The notes under the pieces were generated by a model. It worked only from the letters and a program-made list of their open reading frames with translations, did not search any database and was not told the origin of the DNA. The translations under genes and the position numbers were made by a program. From DAOTXN01 sp034435435 (GTDB taxonomy: Bacteria > Chloroflexota > Anaerolineae > S140-20): 64,000 nucleotides of DNA. Shown here piece after piece: positions 17,179 to 25,549 of this stretch (within the stretch, counting starts at the first letter, position 1; each line of letters begins with the position of its first letter). The stretch lies in assembly GCA_034435435.1 (NCBI GenBank), contig DAOTXN010000108.1, positions 1-64,000 on the forward strand, written 5' to 3'.

Positions 17179-18150
17179 TCACTTCCAATCTGGCGGGTGG
17201 TTGCGCCAGCGCCACCACAGCCCTACCGGGTAGCCGATCATTTTCGCCGCGTCGCCCACGACCCGGATGATGGGCACCCACAGCGCGGCTTTGATACGCT
17301 CAAGCGGGCTATAACCCCTCCACAGCGCGGGCAGCCGTCGCCAGGGGGCGAGAAACATGCCGGGGATAGACGCCAGATACAACGCCCACCAGCGTTTATC
17401 GCGTCGCCAGCCCAGCCAACCGATGGCAGGGATAACGAGCAGATAAGTCAGATAACGCATCAGGTGGCGCTTGCGCCACAAGTCGGCCTTGCCGTCGCCG
17501 CGCGCATAGGCGTAATATTGCTTGAAAAATGCGCGCAGGCTGCCCCGGGGCCGAAAGTCAACCTGCGCTTCTGGCGCAAAAGCAAACGGGCCAAAGCGCT
17601 CGCGCAGGCGCAGGTCGAAAATCAGGTCCTCGCAAAAATCCAGCCATTCGGGATAGCCGCCCACGGCCTCGGCGGCGCTTTTGAGCACGGCTGCCGAGCG
17701 ACTGGAGGGCAAAAACGTGGCCGGGTGCACGTCGCGCAATTCCGGCAACACCGTGGCCCCCATAGCGACTTCGAACAACGTGTGCGGGTCGGGGCGAAAA
17801 AAGCCAGCCGCGACCTGGGCCTGACCCGCTTCCAGCGGCGCGACGATCTTGTCGAGCCAATTGGGCGCCAGGCGTACCCCGGCGTCTGTCACGGCGACGA
17901 TCTCGCCCGTGGCCGCGTCAAGCGCCGCATTGCGCCCCTGCGCGATATTGGCTCCCGGCCGCTCGACGATGGTGAGCGGCAAACGCCCCCGCTCCCGTTC
18001 GGCGCGCAGCAGATCCAGCGTACCATCGGCGCTGCCGCCGTCGGCCACGACGACTTGATCGGGCCGGCGGGTTTGTTGGGCCAAAGAATCAAGCAGACGC
18101 GGCAGACTCTCGGCCTCGTTCAACACCGTGAGAATGACCGAAACCTTCAT
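17179..18150 (-). CDS. Family 2 glycosyltransferase, membrane-attached
   Basis: A 323-residue GT-A enzyme. It begins MKVSVILTVLNEAESLPRLL, with the nucleotide-binding VVVADGGSADGT and the DxD-like VAVTDAGVRLAP, then DFCEDLIFDLRLRERFG near residue 185, the region of the catalytic base. The C-terminal 100 residues contain two or three hydrophobic segments, so it is probably membrane-associated. The start at 18150 is chosen because the fold begins there and a TATAAT lies 9 bases upstream without a ribosome site. It heads the operon GT2, GDPD, GDPD, Nudix. Confidence 0.88.
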   Translation of the reverse strand: MKVSVILTVLNEAESLPRLLDSLAQQTRRPDQVVVADGGSADGTLDLLRAERERGRLPLTIVERPGANIAQGRNAALDAATGEIVAVTDAGVRLAPNWLDKIVAPLEAGQAQVAAGFFRPDPHTLFEVAMGATVLPELRDVHPATFLPSSRSAAVLKSAAEAVGGYPEWLDFCEDLIFDLRLRERFGPFAFAPEAQVDFRPRGSLRAFFKQYYAYARGDGKADLWRKRHLMRYLTYLLVIPAIGWLGWRRDKRWWALYLASIPGMFLAPWRRLPALWRGYSPLERIKAALWVPIIRVVGDAAKMIGYPVGLWWRWRNHPPDWK

Positions 18151-18159
18151 AGCGGCCCG

Positions 18160-18165
18160 ATTATA
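18160..18165 (-). promoter_or_regulatory. -10 box (TATAAT) of the GT2 operon, leaderless geometry
   Basis: TATAAT on the minus strand ends 9 bases before the ATG at 18150. A TTGTGT lies 18 bases upstream. It is divergent from the YtxH promoter at 18204. Confidence 0.5.
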
Positions 18166-18203
18166 CAACAGAAAAGAGTGAACACACAAGCCGGACAATG
18201 TGG

Positions 18204-18209
18204 TATAAT
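18204..18209 (+). promoter_or_regulatory. -10 box (TATAAT) for the YtxH-like gene
   Basis: A perfect TATAAT 30 bases before the ATG at 18240, with GGAGGTG at a normal ribosome-site position. Unlike the divergent GT2 gene, this transcript should have a leader. Confidence 0.5.
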
Positions 18210-18239
18210 ATTCAACATCCACAAAACGGAGGTGCCACA

Positions 18240-18467
18240 ATGAAGAAAATATTTTCCTTTGTGCTCGGTTTTCTGCTGGGCGCGCTGGTCGGAGCCGCCG
18301 TGGCTATGCTGCTGGCGCCCGAAGCCGGGGAAAATACGCGCCGCCAGATCCAAATCCGCATGGAACAGGTGGTCGAAGAGGGCAAACGCGCGGCCGCCGA
18401 GCGCCGGGTCGAGCTGGAACAGCAATTGGAGCAGCTCAAAAAAGGCAAGTCGCCCAAGTCAGAATAA
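18240..18467 (+). CDS. YtxH-domain small membrane protein
   Basis: A 75-residue protein: one N-terminal glycine-zipper membrane helix (FSFVLGFLLGALVGAAVAML), then LAPEAGENTRRQIQIRMEQV and a charged coiled-coil tail ending in lysines. This is the YtxH layout (LLAPxSGxxTR motif), a stress-associated envelope family of unclear function. The ATG at 18240 follows a strong GGAGGTG. A lipoprotein gene follows 14 bases later, so they are likely co-transcribed. Confidence 0.85.
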   Translation: MKKIFSFVLGFLLGALVGAAVAMLLAPEAGENTRRQIQIRMEQVVEEGKRAAAERRVELEQQLEQLKKGKSPKSE

Positions 18468-18481
18468 ACAAGGAGTCGAAT

Positions 18482-19702
18482 ATGAACCAGCAACCCTGGA
18501 AGCTGGCGGGTTTGTTCTTGCTCGTCCTGGCGCTCGCTGCCTGTGGCGGGAACGGTGGGGGCGGGAAGAAAGAGCCGCCCTCGGCCTCCAAATCGGCCGC
18601 CGACTTGAGCGTGACGGCTCAGCGCGAGGTCGAAATCGAAAACGCCCGTCTTTTATCGCTCTCGCCCGACGGCCAGTGGTTGGCGGCCCAAACTGGCCCG
18701 GATCAACTGTGTTTTTATCAAGCCCAGACGTTGCAGGAAAAATCCTGCGCCTCGTTGGAGAGGGAGCTTAATCCATCGCTTCAAAGCATCACCTGGTCGC
18801 CCGACAGCACGCGCATCGCCCTCACCGACGAGGTCTTTCGCTACATGGTTGACAGCGACTTGTGGGTGATAAAAGTCGAGAGCGGCGAGATGGACAACCT
18901 GACCGACGATGGCGCGGTGGGCGGTTTTCTCAACCAGGCTCAGGAAGCGCCCAAAGCCGTTCTTGACGCTGTGCCGGCCTGGTCGCCTGATGACAAGAAA
19001 CTCACCTTTACACGCAGCGTCTACGACCCTGAAAATCCTGGGGGCACAGACATCTTGCAAATCTCTGCCAACGGGGGGACCGCCGAGAAACTGCTGACCG
19101 TTGGCGCCGAAAACCCATTGCTTATCTGGTACGGCATGCGGTGGTCCGACGACGGCAAAAAGTTGTACTATAGCGTGACGCACGGAAATCCTGATTACGC
19201 CGACAATGGCATCTGGTCCGTTGACCAGGGCGGCAAAAACGCCAAGCAGCTCATCGGTAGCCACCCGGACCTGGGTCCGCCGATTCTGGTCGCCGTCGCG
19301 TCCAAACAGAACCAGCTCCTATTTGTCTATTATCGGGCGCTGGGGATGCTCGGCTTTGAACCCAACACCTCGTTTTATTATCTGCTCGACCTCAAAAGCG
19401 GCGCGGCCACGCCCCTCAAACAGGCCCAAAGCGATGAGCCTGAATTCTTTGCTCTGAATAACGCCACCCTATCGCCCGACGGCTCCAAAGTGCTGTACGT
19501 GTATCGCACCCTGGAAAAGGAGTGGCGACTGGCCGTGCGCGACCTGGACGACGAGACCGAGCACGTCCTCGCCACCTTTAACGAACCCGTTGGCGCGAGC
19601 AGAGAAATGGGGATGGGCTTGAATTGGGCCGCCAACGACACGCTGTACGTCGCCAGGGCCTTGGGTCAGGCCGGCTTGCTACTGACCCTGGGCGCGGACT
19701 GA
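18482..19702 (+). CDS. Beta-propeller (TolB/WD40-like) lipoprotein
   Basis: A 406-residue secreted lipoprotein. The signal peptide ends in LAAC followed by a glycine-rich linker. The rest is a series of propeller blades with repeated LSPDGQWLAA, WSPDSTRIALTD, WSPDDKKLTFTR, WSDDGKKLYYS and LSPDGSKVLYV, the TolB/PD40 signature. No protease domain follows. It probably binds another protein or a glycan outside the membrane. AAGGAG precedes the start. Confidence 0.85.
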   Translation: MNQQPWKLAGLFLLVLALAACGGNGGGGKKEPPSASKSAADLSVTAQREVEIENARLLSLSPDGQWLAAQTGPDQLCFYQAQTLQEKSCASLERELNPSLQSITWSPDSTRIALTDEVFRYMVDSDLWVIKVESGEMDNLTDDGAVGGFLNQAQEAPKAVLDAVPAWSPDDKKLTFTRSVYDPENPGGTDILQISANGGTAEKLLTVGAENPLLIWYGMRWSDDGKKLYYSVTHGNPDYADNGIWSVDQGGKNAKQLIGSHPDLGPPILVAVASKQNQLLFVYYRALGMLGFEPNTSFYYLLDLKSGAATPLKQAQSDEPEFFALNNATLSPDGSKVLYVYRTLEKEWRLAVRDLDDETEHVLATFNEPVGASREMGMGLNWAANDTLYVARALGQAGLLLTLGAD

Positions 19703-19711
19703 CCTTCGACC

Positions 19712-19738
19712 CTTGCGAAGGTTACGAACCTTCGCAAG
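19712..19738. repeat. Palindrome CTTGCGAAGGTT/AACCTTCGCAAG
   Basis: Perfect 12-base arms around ACG directly after the propeller lipoprotein gene. A near-identical palindrome stands at 33854-33878, so this is a small dispersed family that may terminate transcription. Confidence 0.6.
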
Positions 19739-19754
19739 AGCAACGGAACCCTGC

Positions 19755-19802
19755 CGCCTCCTGCGGCGTCTTGTCTTTAGAATTCGACAGCCGCAGGAGG
19801 CG
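19755..19802 (+). promoter_or_regulatory. Hairpin that would sequester the ribosome site of the VIT-VWA gene
   Basis: CGCCTCCTGCGGC (19755-19767) is perfectly complementary to GCCGCAGGAGGCG (19790-19802), with a 22-base loop. The right arm contains the AGGAGG ribosome site of the ATG at 19807. The left arm alone can form a smaller hairpin (GCCGC-CTCCT-GCGGC), so two exclusive structures are possible. This looks like translational control or an RNA thermometer. Confidence 0.5.
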
Positions 19803-19806
19803 CCCA

Positions 19807-22146
19807 ATGAAAACCCGAATCGCGTTATCTCTTACGCTTTCCCTTGTCGCTCTTTTTCTGGCGACCGTCCCCGCCCTGGCCGACGGCATCATCATCCCCG
19901 AACCGCCGATTTGCATAGAGTGCCCGGTTCCACCCCCGCCGGAGCCGGTTTGGCTGACCATCAGATACCATCACGTGGACGTGACGATTCAAGACCAGGT
20001 CGCCGTCACCCACGTGGACCAGGTGTTCGTCAACGAGTCCGACTGGCAGATCGAAGGGACCTACGTTTTCCCGCTGCCGACCGACGCCGCCATCTCGGAT
20101 TTTGCCATGTGGGTGGACGGCGAAAAATTCGAGGGCGAGCTGCTCGACCGCGACCAGGCCCGTCGCATCTACGAGGACATTGTGCGCCAGCGCCGCGACC
20201 CGGCCCTGCTAGAATACATCGACCGGGGCGCGTTTCGCGTGAGCATCTTTCCCATCCCGCCGGGCGCGGAACGGCGCGTGGAACTGGAATACAGCCAGGT
20301 GTTGCCGGTCGAGGGCGGGCTGGTGCGCTACAGCTACCCGCTGAACACCGAGCGCTTTTCCGCCCGGCCACTGCAAGAGGTCAGCGTCAGCGTCTCTATT
20401 GACTCGCCCGACCCGATCAAGGCCATCTACTCCCCCAGCCACAACGTCGTCGTGGACCGCGACGGAGACTATCGCGCCCGCGCCGGCTACGAAGAGCGCG
20501 ACGTGCTGCCGGACCAGGATTTCGAGCTGGTCTACACCCTCTCGCCGGAAGACGTGGGCCTGAGTCTACTCAGCTTCAAAGACGGCGACGCCGATGGCTT
20601 TTTCCTGCTGCTGGTCGCGCCGCAGGTCGAGGTGGACCAGAGCCAGGTCGTCGCCAAAGACGTGCTGTTTGTGCTGGACACCTCCGGCTCGATGGAGGGC
20701 GAAAAGCTAGAGCAGGCCAAAGAAGCGCTGGTCTATGTGCTGGAGCATTTGAACGAGACCGACCGCTTTAACGTCACCGATTTCAGCACCGGCGTGCGCC
20801 AGTATGCCCGTTCACCGCAGCCAGCCGATCAACGCGACGAAGCCATCCGCTGGGTGCGCGGGCTGACGGCCGGCGGCGGCACCGACATCAACCGCGCCCT
20901 GCTGGAGACGCTGGCGGGCGTGGACGCGGAACGCCCCACCATCCTGATTTTCCTCACCGACGGCCAGCCCACCGAGGGCGAAGTCGAGATGGACCGCATC
21001 CTGGGCAATTTCGCTGCCGAAACCCAACCCAACGTGCGCCTGTTCGCCTTTGGCGTGGGCGACGACGTGAACACGGTGCTGCTGGACACGCTGGCCCAGG
21101 AGCAGCGCGGGACCAGCGGCTATGTGCGGTCCGGCGAGCGCATTGACGAGGAAGTGTCGGCCTTTTATGCCAAGGTCAGCACGCCCGTGTTGGCCGACAT
21201 TTTTATCGAGGTGGATGGCGTCCAGGTTGAGGAAATGTATCCCTATCCCCTGCCCGACCTGTTTGCCGGGACACAACTCATCATCGCCGGGCGGTACAGG
21301 GACGGCGGAGCGGCGCTGATATGGCTGAGCGGTCAGGTCAACGGGGAGCCGCGCGACTTTATGTACGAAAGTTACTTCCAAGAGAGCGGCGGCGAGAGTT
21401 TTATCCCGCGCCTGTGGGCCACGCGCAAGATCGGCTACCTGCTCAACCAGATCCGCCTGCACGGCGAGAGCCGCGAGTTGGTGGACGAGGTAGTCGAGTT
21501 GAGCATCCGCTACGGCATTGTGACCCCGTACACTTCGTATCTGGTGCAAGAAGACGCCGATGTGCTCACCCGCGAGGGCCGCGAGAGCCTGGCCGCCGAC
21601 GAGCTGCAAATGCTGCAAGAAGCGCCCGCGGCGGTGTCGGGAGCGGGGGCAGTCGAAGAGTCGGAAGCCAAAGCCGCCATCCAGAGCGCCGACCGGGCCG
21701 CAGCGCCGGCGGGCGAGGCCGCGCAGGTGGTGCGCATCGTCGGCGACAAGACCTTTGTGCAGCGCGACGGCGTGTGGACCGACACCACCTTCGATCCGTC
21801 GCGCATGACAGCGCAACCGGTCGGTTTTGGCGGCGAGAGCTATTTTGAGCTGCTGGCGGTCCGGCCCGACCTGGGAGCCTACTTTGCGCTGGGCGAGCGT
21901 GTGATCGTGGTGGTGGACGGTGTGGCCTACGAGGTAGCCGAGGCCGATAGCGGCGCGGTGACGCTGCCAGCGACGGCGACGCCTGAGCCAGCCCTCGTCA
22001 CCGTCGAGCCGATCGTGCTGGTCACGCCCACGGTGAAGGAGAGCACAGACAAGCCAGCGGGTGGCCTGTGCCCGGGGACGCTCGTGGCCGGGCTGGCGCT
22101 GCTGCCGTTGGCAGGGTGGGGGCTACGCCACGGGCGACGGCATTGA
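19807..22146 (+). CDS. VIT and von Willebrand factor A domain surface protein
   Basis: A 779-residue exported protein with signal peptide (LSLTLSLVALFLATVPALA), a VIT domain (about 45-175, IRYHHVDVTIQDQVAVTHVD) and a vWA domain (about 280-460). The vWA MIDAS is intact: DTSGSMEG, then the Thr in GGGTDINRAL and the Asp in FLTDGQPTEGE, so it can bind a metal and a protein ligand. The C-terminus has a Thr/Pro/Val linker, one hydrophobic helix and basic GLRHGRRH, an anchor or sorting tail (GGLCPGTLVAGLALLPLAGW). It resembles inter-alpha-trypsin-inhibitor heavy-chain-like bacterial proteins. The start is fixed by the signal peptide and AGGAGG, which lies in a hairpin. Confidence 0.9.
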   Translation: MKTRIALSLTLSLVALFLATVPALADGIIIPEPPICIECPVPPPPEPVWLTIRYHHVDVTIQDQVAVTHVDQVFVNESDWQIEGTYVFPLPTDAAISDFAMWVDGEKFEGELLDRDQARRIYEDIVRQRRDPALLEYIDRGAFRVSIFPIPPGAERRVELEYSQVLPVEGGLVRYSYPLNTERFSARPLQEVSVSVSIDSPDPIKAIYSPSHNVVVDRDGDYRARAGYEERDVLPDQDFELVYTLSPEDVGLSLLSFKDGDADGFFLLLVAPQVEVDQSQVVAKDVLFVLDTSGSMEGEKLEQAKEALVYVLEHLNETDRFNVTDFSTGVRQYARSPQPADQRDEAIRWVRGLTAGGGTDINRALLETLAGVDAERPTILIFLTDGQPTEGEVEMDRILGNFAAETQPNVRLFAFGVGDDVNTVLLDTLAQEQRGTSGYVRSGERIDEEVSAFYAKVSTPVLADIFIEVDGVQVEEMYPYPLPDLFAGTQLIIAGRYRDGGAALIWLSGQVNGEPRDFMYESYFQESGGESFIPRLWATRKIGYLLNQIRLHGESRELVDEVVELSIRYGIVTPYTSYLVQEDADVLTREGRESLAADELQMLQEAPAAVSGAGAVEESEAKAAIQSADRAAAPAGEAAQVVRIVGDKTFVQRDGVWTDTTFDPSRMTAQPVGFGGESYFELLAVRPDLGAYFALGERVIVVVDGVAYEVAEADSGAVTLPATATPEPALVTVEPIVLVTPTVKESTDKPAGGLCPGTLVAGLALLPLAGWGLRHGRRH

Positions 22147-22159
22147 ATTGGATATCGCT

Positions 22160-24361
22160 TTAGAAACCCGGTTTCTTGCAGAAGCCGGGTTTTTTGATGC
22201 TCAAAAAACATCCGACCACCCACACGACCACACTCACCCCACTGACCAGCGCCCCCCAGCCGAACGAGCGCGGGCGAAAGCGGAAAACCACCTCGCGCCG
22301 CCCCGCCTCCAGCGCCACTGCCCGCACGCAGCCATCCGCCTGGTAAATGCGCGTCGGCTGGCCGTCCACCGTCGCCTCCCAGCCGGGATAGTGCGTGTCG
22401 CTCAGCACCAGCCAGCCCGGCGCGCTCAATTCGGCCTCGACCACGACGCGGGCGGGTTCGTAAGTTACGATGCTGACCGTCGCATCAAAGCCTGCGGGCG
22501 AGCCGGAGGGCGTGGCTGGAGTTTCCAGCAACACCACCGTCGTCGCCGGGTCGAAAGCGGGCGAACGCATCCATTCCAGCGCCTCCGACACATCGTCGGC
22601 GACGGCGTAACCCGGCGCGGCAAAAGCGCGGGGCATAGCCTGGCGGTTCTCGTACAGGTGCGCGCCGGGACCGAACACGCCAACCAGCTCTAGCGCCTCG
22701 TCTTGCACCAGGCGGTCGGCGATCAAAAAGCGCACGTTGTACAGGCTGAACAGCTTGTCAAAACCGGGCCGCACCAGGTAGCGCTCGCCTGCCTCGACCA
22801 GCGCCGCGTCCATCAGTCCCTTTTTCTTCTCGTTGCCCCACACCGTGACCAAACACTCCGGCACCAGGTTCACGTAGCCCTCGGCGGCGGGTACGTCGTA
22901 AATGAGATTGAGACTGGGCTGTAAGAACTCCCGTTGCGCCACGTAGGGGCTCAAGTCTCCGCGCCAGCCGCCGGCCTCCCGATAGGCCGCACGGAAAGTG
23001 TTGTAGGCGTCATGGGTGAAAACGCGATACAGGTCATCCCCGGCGCGCTCGTGGATGGCCCGGGCCGTCTCCGGCGGCTCCAGCCACGCATCGGCGTCTA
23101 CAATCGCGTTCCACGGGATGTGATAGGCGTACAGGTCAACCAACGTGAAGAGCAGCGCCAGACCGCCGACGAAGGACGAACGACGAATGACGAACGACGT
23201 TTTTTGGAGCCGCGTCAACGCCAGCGCTGCCAACAGGGTGACAAACAGCACCGTAAAGGCCAGAAAACGCTGCGGAAAGCGGAAAAAGTCCATCCCCGGC
23301 ACACAGCGAAAAGCGAGTTCGTAGAGCGGCGTGTTGGCCCCCAGCGCCAGCAGAAAAGTGAGCGCCGCCAGCGCCAACAACAACCGCGCCACGCCGGAGC
23401 GCCGCGCCAGCGCCAGCCCGCCGATCAGCCCCAACGCCAGCGGCAGCAGTCCGAAATAGGCGTAATCCTCCCAAAAAATGCCCGCCACGGCGTAGGTTCC
23501 CAGGCCGGGATCGCCGTTGGCGAGCGGGTAGAGAAAGGATTTGAGATTTTCCAGCGCGTAGGGAAAACGGGCGGCGAAAGCATACTCCACGCCGCCGGCC
23601 CGCTCGGAAAAGCCGACCAGCTCAAAAGTGGGCAGCAATTGCACCGTCCCCAACCCTAAAGAAAGGAGCAATGCCAGCGCGAACAGCGGCGCGGCCCGTC
23701 GCAACGAGCGCGCCCGTCGAAACTGCCAGGCCCGGCCGAGGCAATACAGCGCGGATACTCCGGCCGTGTAATAGGCCATCTGCGGCGCGCCGGCCAGCCA
23801 TTGTATACCCAGCGCCGATCCCACCGCCCACAGCGAGCGGTCGCTGCCTGTTACGCCGCGCTCCACCAGCCATAGCACCACCGGAATCCAGCAGGCTGCG
23901 TCCACCATCGGCATGTGCTTGACGTGCGTCACGAAAAAGCCGCTCAGGGCGTAAGCCACGCCCGCCAGCAACCCGCCCGCGACGTTCGCCCCCAGCCGGC
24001 GCGCCAGCAGATAGGTCCCCGTCGCCGCGACGACGAACGGCAGCAGGATGCTCAGGCTGAGCGCGACGCGAAGCGGCAATAGTCCAAATAGGAGCAAATT
24101 GGGAGGATAAAAAACACCCGCCTGCCCCTCGGCCAGCAGTGGGTAGCCCATGTACACGCCGGGCGTCCACAGCGGCAGGCGCCCCCGGTGTAATTCCTGG
24201 CCAAGCACGTAGCGCAGGGGGTGCTGCAAGTGAGCCATGTCGCTGACGGCATAGTCGTTGGTGATGACCAGCCCTTGCAGCGCGGCGACGCGCCAAAAAG
24301 GCAGCAGGACCAAAAAGGACAGCAGGAGCAAGGCCAGCGTCAACTCTTTGCGCGACGACAT
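22160..24361 (-). CDS. YfhO-like polytopic membrane protein
   Basis: A 733-residue protein with about a dozen membrane segments in the first 470 residues and a large soluble C-terminal part. The N-terminus (VITNDYAVSDMAHLQHPLRY, then LPLWTPGVYMGYPLLAEGQAGVFYPPN) is the typical YfhO/GT-C first loop. These proteins modify cell-wall polymers with sugars from polyprenyl carriers. I start at the ATG at 24361, 14 bases after the upstream gene, because the membrane protein begins there. The final residues (KKPGFCKKPGF) are translated from the terminator hairpin, suggesting the original stop was lost and the ORF extended into it. Confidence 0.8.
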   Translation of the reverse strand: MSSRKELTLALLLLSFLVLLPFWRVAALQGLVITNDYAVSDMAHLQHPLRYVLGQELHRGRLPLWTPGVYMGYPLLAEGQAGVFYPPNLLLFGLLPLRVALSLSILLPFVVAATGTYLLARRLGANVAGGLLAGVAYALSGFFVTHVKHMPMVDAACWIPVVLWLVERGVTGSDRSLWAVGSALGIQWLAGAPQMAYYTAGVSALYCLGRAWQFRRARSLRRAAPLFALALLLSLGLGTVQLLPTFELVGFSERAGGVEYAFAARFPYALENLKSFLYPLANGDPGLGTYAVAGIFWEDYAYFGLLPLALGLIGGLALARRSGVARLLLALAALTFLLALGANTPLYELAFRCVPGMDFFRFPQRFLAFTVLFVTLLAALALTRLQKTSFVIRRSSFVGGLALLFTLVDLYAYHIPWNAIVDADAWLEPPETARAIHERAGDDLYRVFTHDAYNTFRAAYREAGGWRGDLSPYVAQREFLQPSLNLIYDVPAAEGYVNLVPECLVTVWGNEKKKGLMDAALVEAGERYLVRPGFDKLFSLYNVRFLIADRLVQDEALELVGVFGPGAHLYENRQAMPRAFAAPGYAVADDVSEALEWMRSPAFDPATTVVLLETPATPSGSPAGFDATVSIVTYEPARVVVEAELSAPGWLVLSDTHYPGWEATVDGQPTRIYQADGCVRAVALEAGRREVVFRFRPRSFGWGALVSGVSVVVWVVGCFLSIKKPGFCKKPGF
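22164..22195. terminator. Bidirectional terminator hairpin
   Basis: AAACCCGGTTTC (22164-22175) pairs with GAAGCCGGGTTT (22181-22192) around TTGCA, with a T run on the plus side. It separates converging genes and also encodes the last residues of the YfhO-like protein on the minus strand. Confidence 0.75.
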
Positions 24362-24375
24362 GGGCGGAAACGACT

Positions 24376-25053
24376 CTACTCGATTTTCTCTGCTTTGCCC
24401 ATCTCGACCTGACCCAAGTAGATCAAGGATTCCAGGTCTTCCATCTCTGCTGGGGCGAATCGCCCGACGATGGCTCTGACCCGCGTCAGCTCGGCGTCGG
24501 AAGCCAGGCCGAGCATCCGGGACAAATCCCCCAGATCGATACTCCGTGAGCTGGCCATTTTCATCAAAACCAGATAGGGCAAATCCAGGACAGGATAACC
24601 GGCCGGGTCCTGGCGCGGTGCAGCAAGGGCCTCCGTCAGCCACGCTTGCTCTCCCAAAATGACATCTAGCTCGATTCCTGCGGGCGAGCGAACTGCAAAG
24701 CCCGGAATAGCGAGCGGCGAGACAAAAACATACCCCACCGATTCCAGCCGCTCTCGCACGGCGTCGCTATCGGAGACACGTACCAGAATGTCCAAATCTT
24801 GGGTAGACCGTTCCGGCATATAGGCGCGCGTCGCCACCGCGCCAACGATGACCCACGGGATACCGTCCAAAACCGGGCGCAAATCAGGCCAGAAGTACAT
24901 GGCCGTTCTCCTTTGCAGAAATTCCAACGAGCTGCCGCTGCCGGGCTGGATGCGCCGCCGGGCGAGGTCGAGGATAAATCGCCGTCGCTGGGCGGGGGTG
25001 AGCTGGCCGTCAGGGGTGATGGCGGCGACGGCGGGAGGTACGGGCGCGTTCAT
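24376..25053 (-). CDS. Nucleotidyltransferase-fold protein (MNT/AbiEii-like)
   Basis: A 225-residue cytoplasmic protein. Residues 68-92 (VIVGAVATRAYMPERSTQDLDILV) match the nucleotidyltransferase core, with a Gly-rich turn and the DxD-type metal pair, and ELDVILGEQ supplies the third acidic residue. Proteins of this type are minimal nucleotidyltransferases or AbiEii-like enzymes. Its ATG overlaps the stop of the DUF6391 gene (ATGA), so it is coupled to the sortase-containing run. No antitoxin-like partner is visible, which makes a classical AbiE system unlikely. Substrate unknown. Confidence 0.7.
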   Translation of the reverse strand: MNAPVPPAVAAITPDGQLTPAQRRRFILDLARRRIQPGSGSSLEFLQRRTAMYFWPDLRPVLDGIPWVIVGAVATRAYMPERSTQDLDILVRVSDSDAVRERLESVGYVFVSPLAIPGFAVRSPAGIELDVILGEQAWLTEALAAPRQDPAGYPVLDLPYLVLMKMASSRSIDLGDLSRMLGLASDAELTRVRAIVGRFAPAEMEDLESLIYLGQVEMGKAEKIE

Positions 25054-25544
25054 GTTGTTTCGACAAAATGGACAGTCAAGTTTCCCCGCTGTTCGCGTCG
25101 CACGCCCTTGATGGTCAAGTCGCCCACATCGGCCGAAGTAGTCACGTGAGCCTGGAGGCGTGGGCCAAGCGGTTGGGCCAACACGAGGGCGACCGTGGCC
25201 GCCAACAGGGCGTTGGGTAGCATATCGAGCCGGCGCTTTTTGCTGCCGCCCAACACGGCAAAGGTCGCCAGACCCGCCATCGAGCCGGCCGTGACCAAAT
25301 TGGTGCCGCAGTTGGGATGAATGGCCAGGTGATGTTCGCCCGCGCGCAAACGGGCCAGCGCTTCGTGGGCCGCTTCAGTGACGAGATCGGTGCTCAGGTG
25401 GCCGTACAAATAGTAACCATTAAAGGTGGACCGGCCCACAACGCTAACCGGACGGCGCTTTTCGGTTAACACGTGGATAGTGGCGTGTTCCAGCGCGTGG
25501 TTGCGCCGCACCCGGGCAATGAGAGGCAAGTTCAAAACGTTCAT
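25050..25544 (-). CDS. DUF6391-family protein
   Basis: A 164-residue protein. NHALEHATIHVLTEKRRPVSVVGRST near the N-terminus and HPNCGTNLVTAGSMAGLATF in the middle are features I associate with DUF6391, common in Chloroflexota and Cyanobacteria. The NHALEHATIH segment has an HExxH-like histidine pattern without being a proven protease site. One or two hydrophobic helices (about 90-140) suggest membrane association. The start at 25544 lies 3 bases after the sortase stop. Function unknown. Confidence 0.7.
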   Translation of the reverse strand: MNVLNLPLIARVRRNHALEHATIHVLTEKRRPVSVVGRSTFNGYYLYGHLSTDLVTEAAHEALARLRAGEHHLAIHPNCGTNLVTAGSMAGLATFAVLGGSKKRRLDMLPNALLAATVALVLAQPLGPRLQAHVTTSADVGDLTIKGVRREQRGNLTVHFVETT

Positions 25545-25549
25545 GTGCT

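Noticed and set aside
24376..25053. AbiE toxin-antitoxin system
   Set aside because: There is a nucleotidyltransferase-like protein but no AbiEi-like partner next to it.
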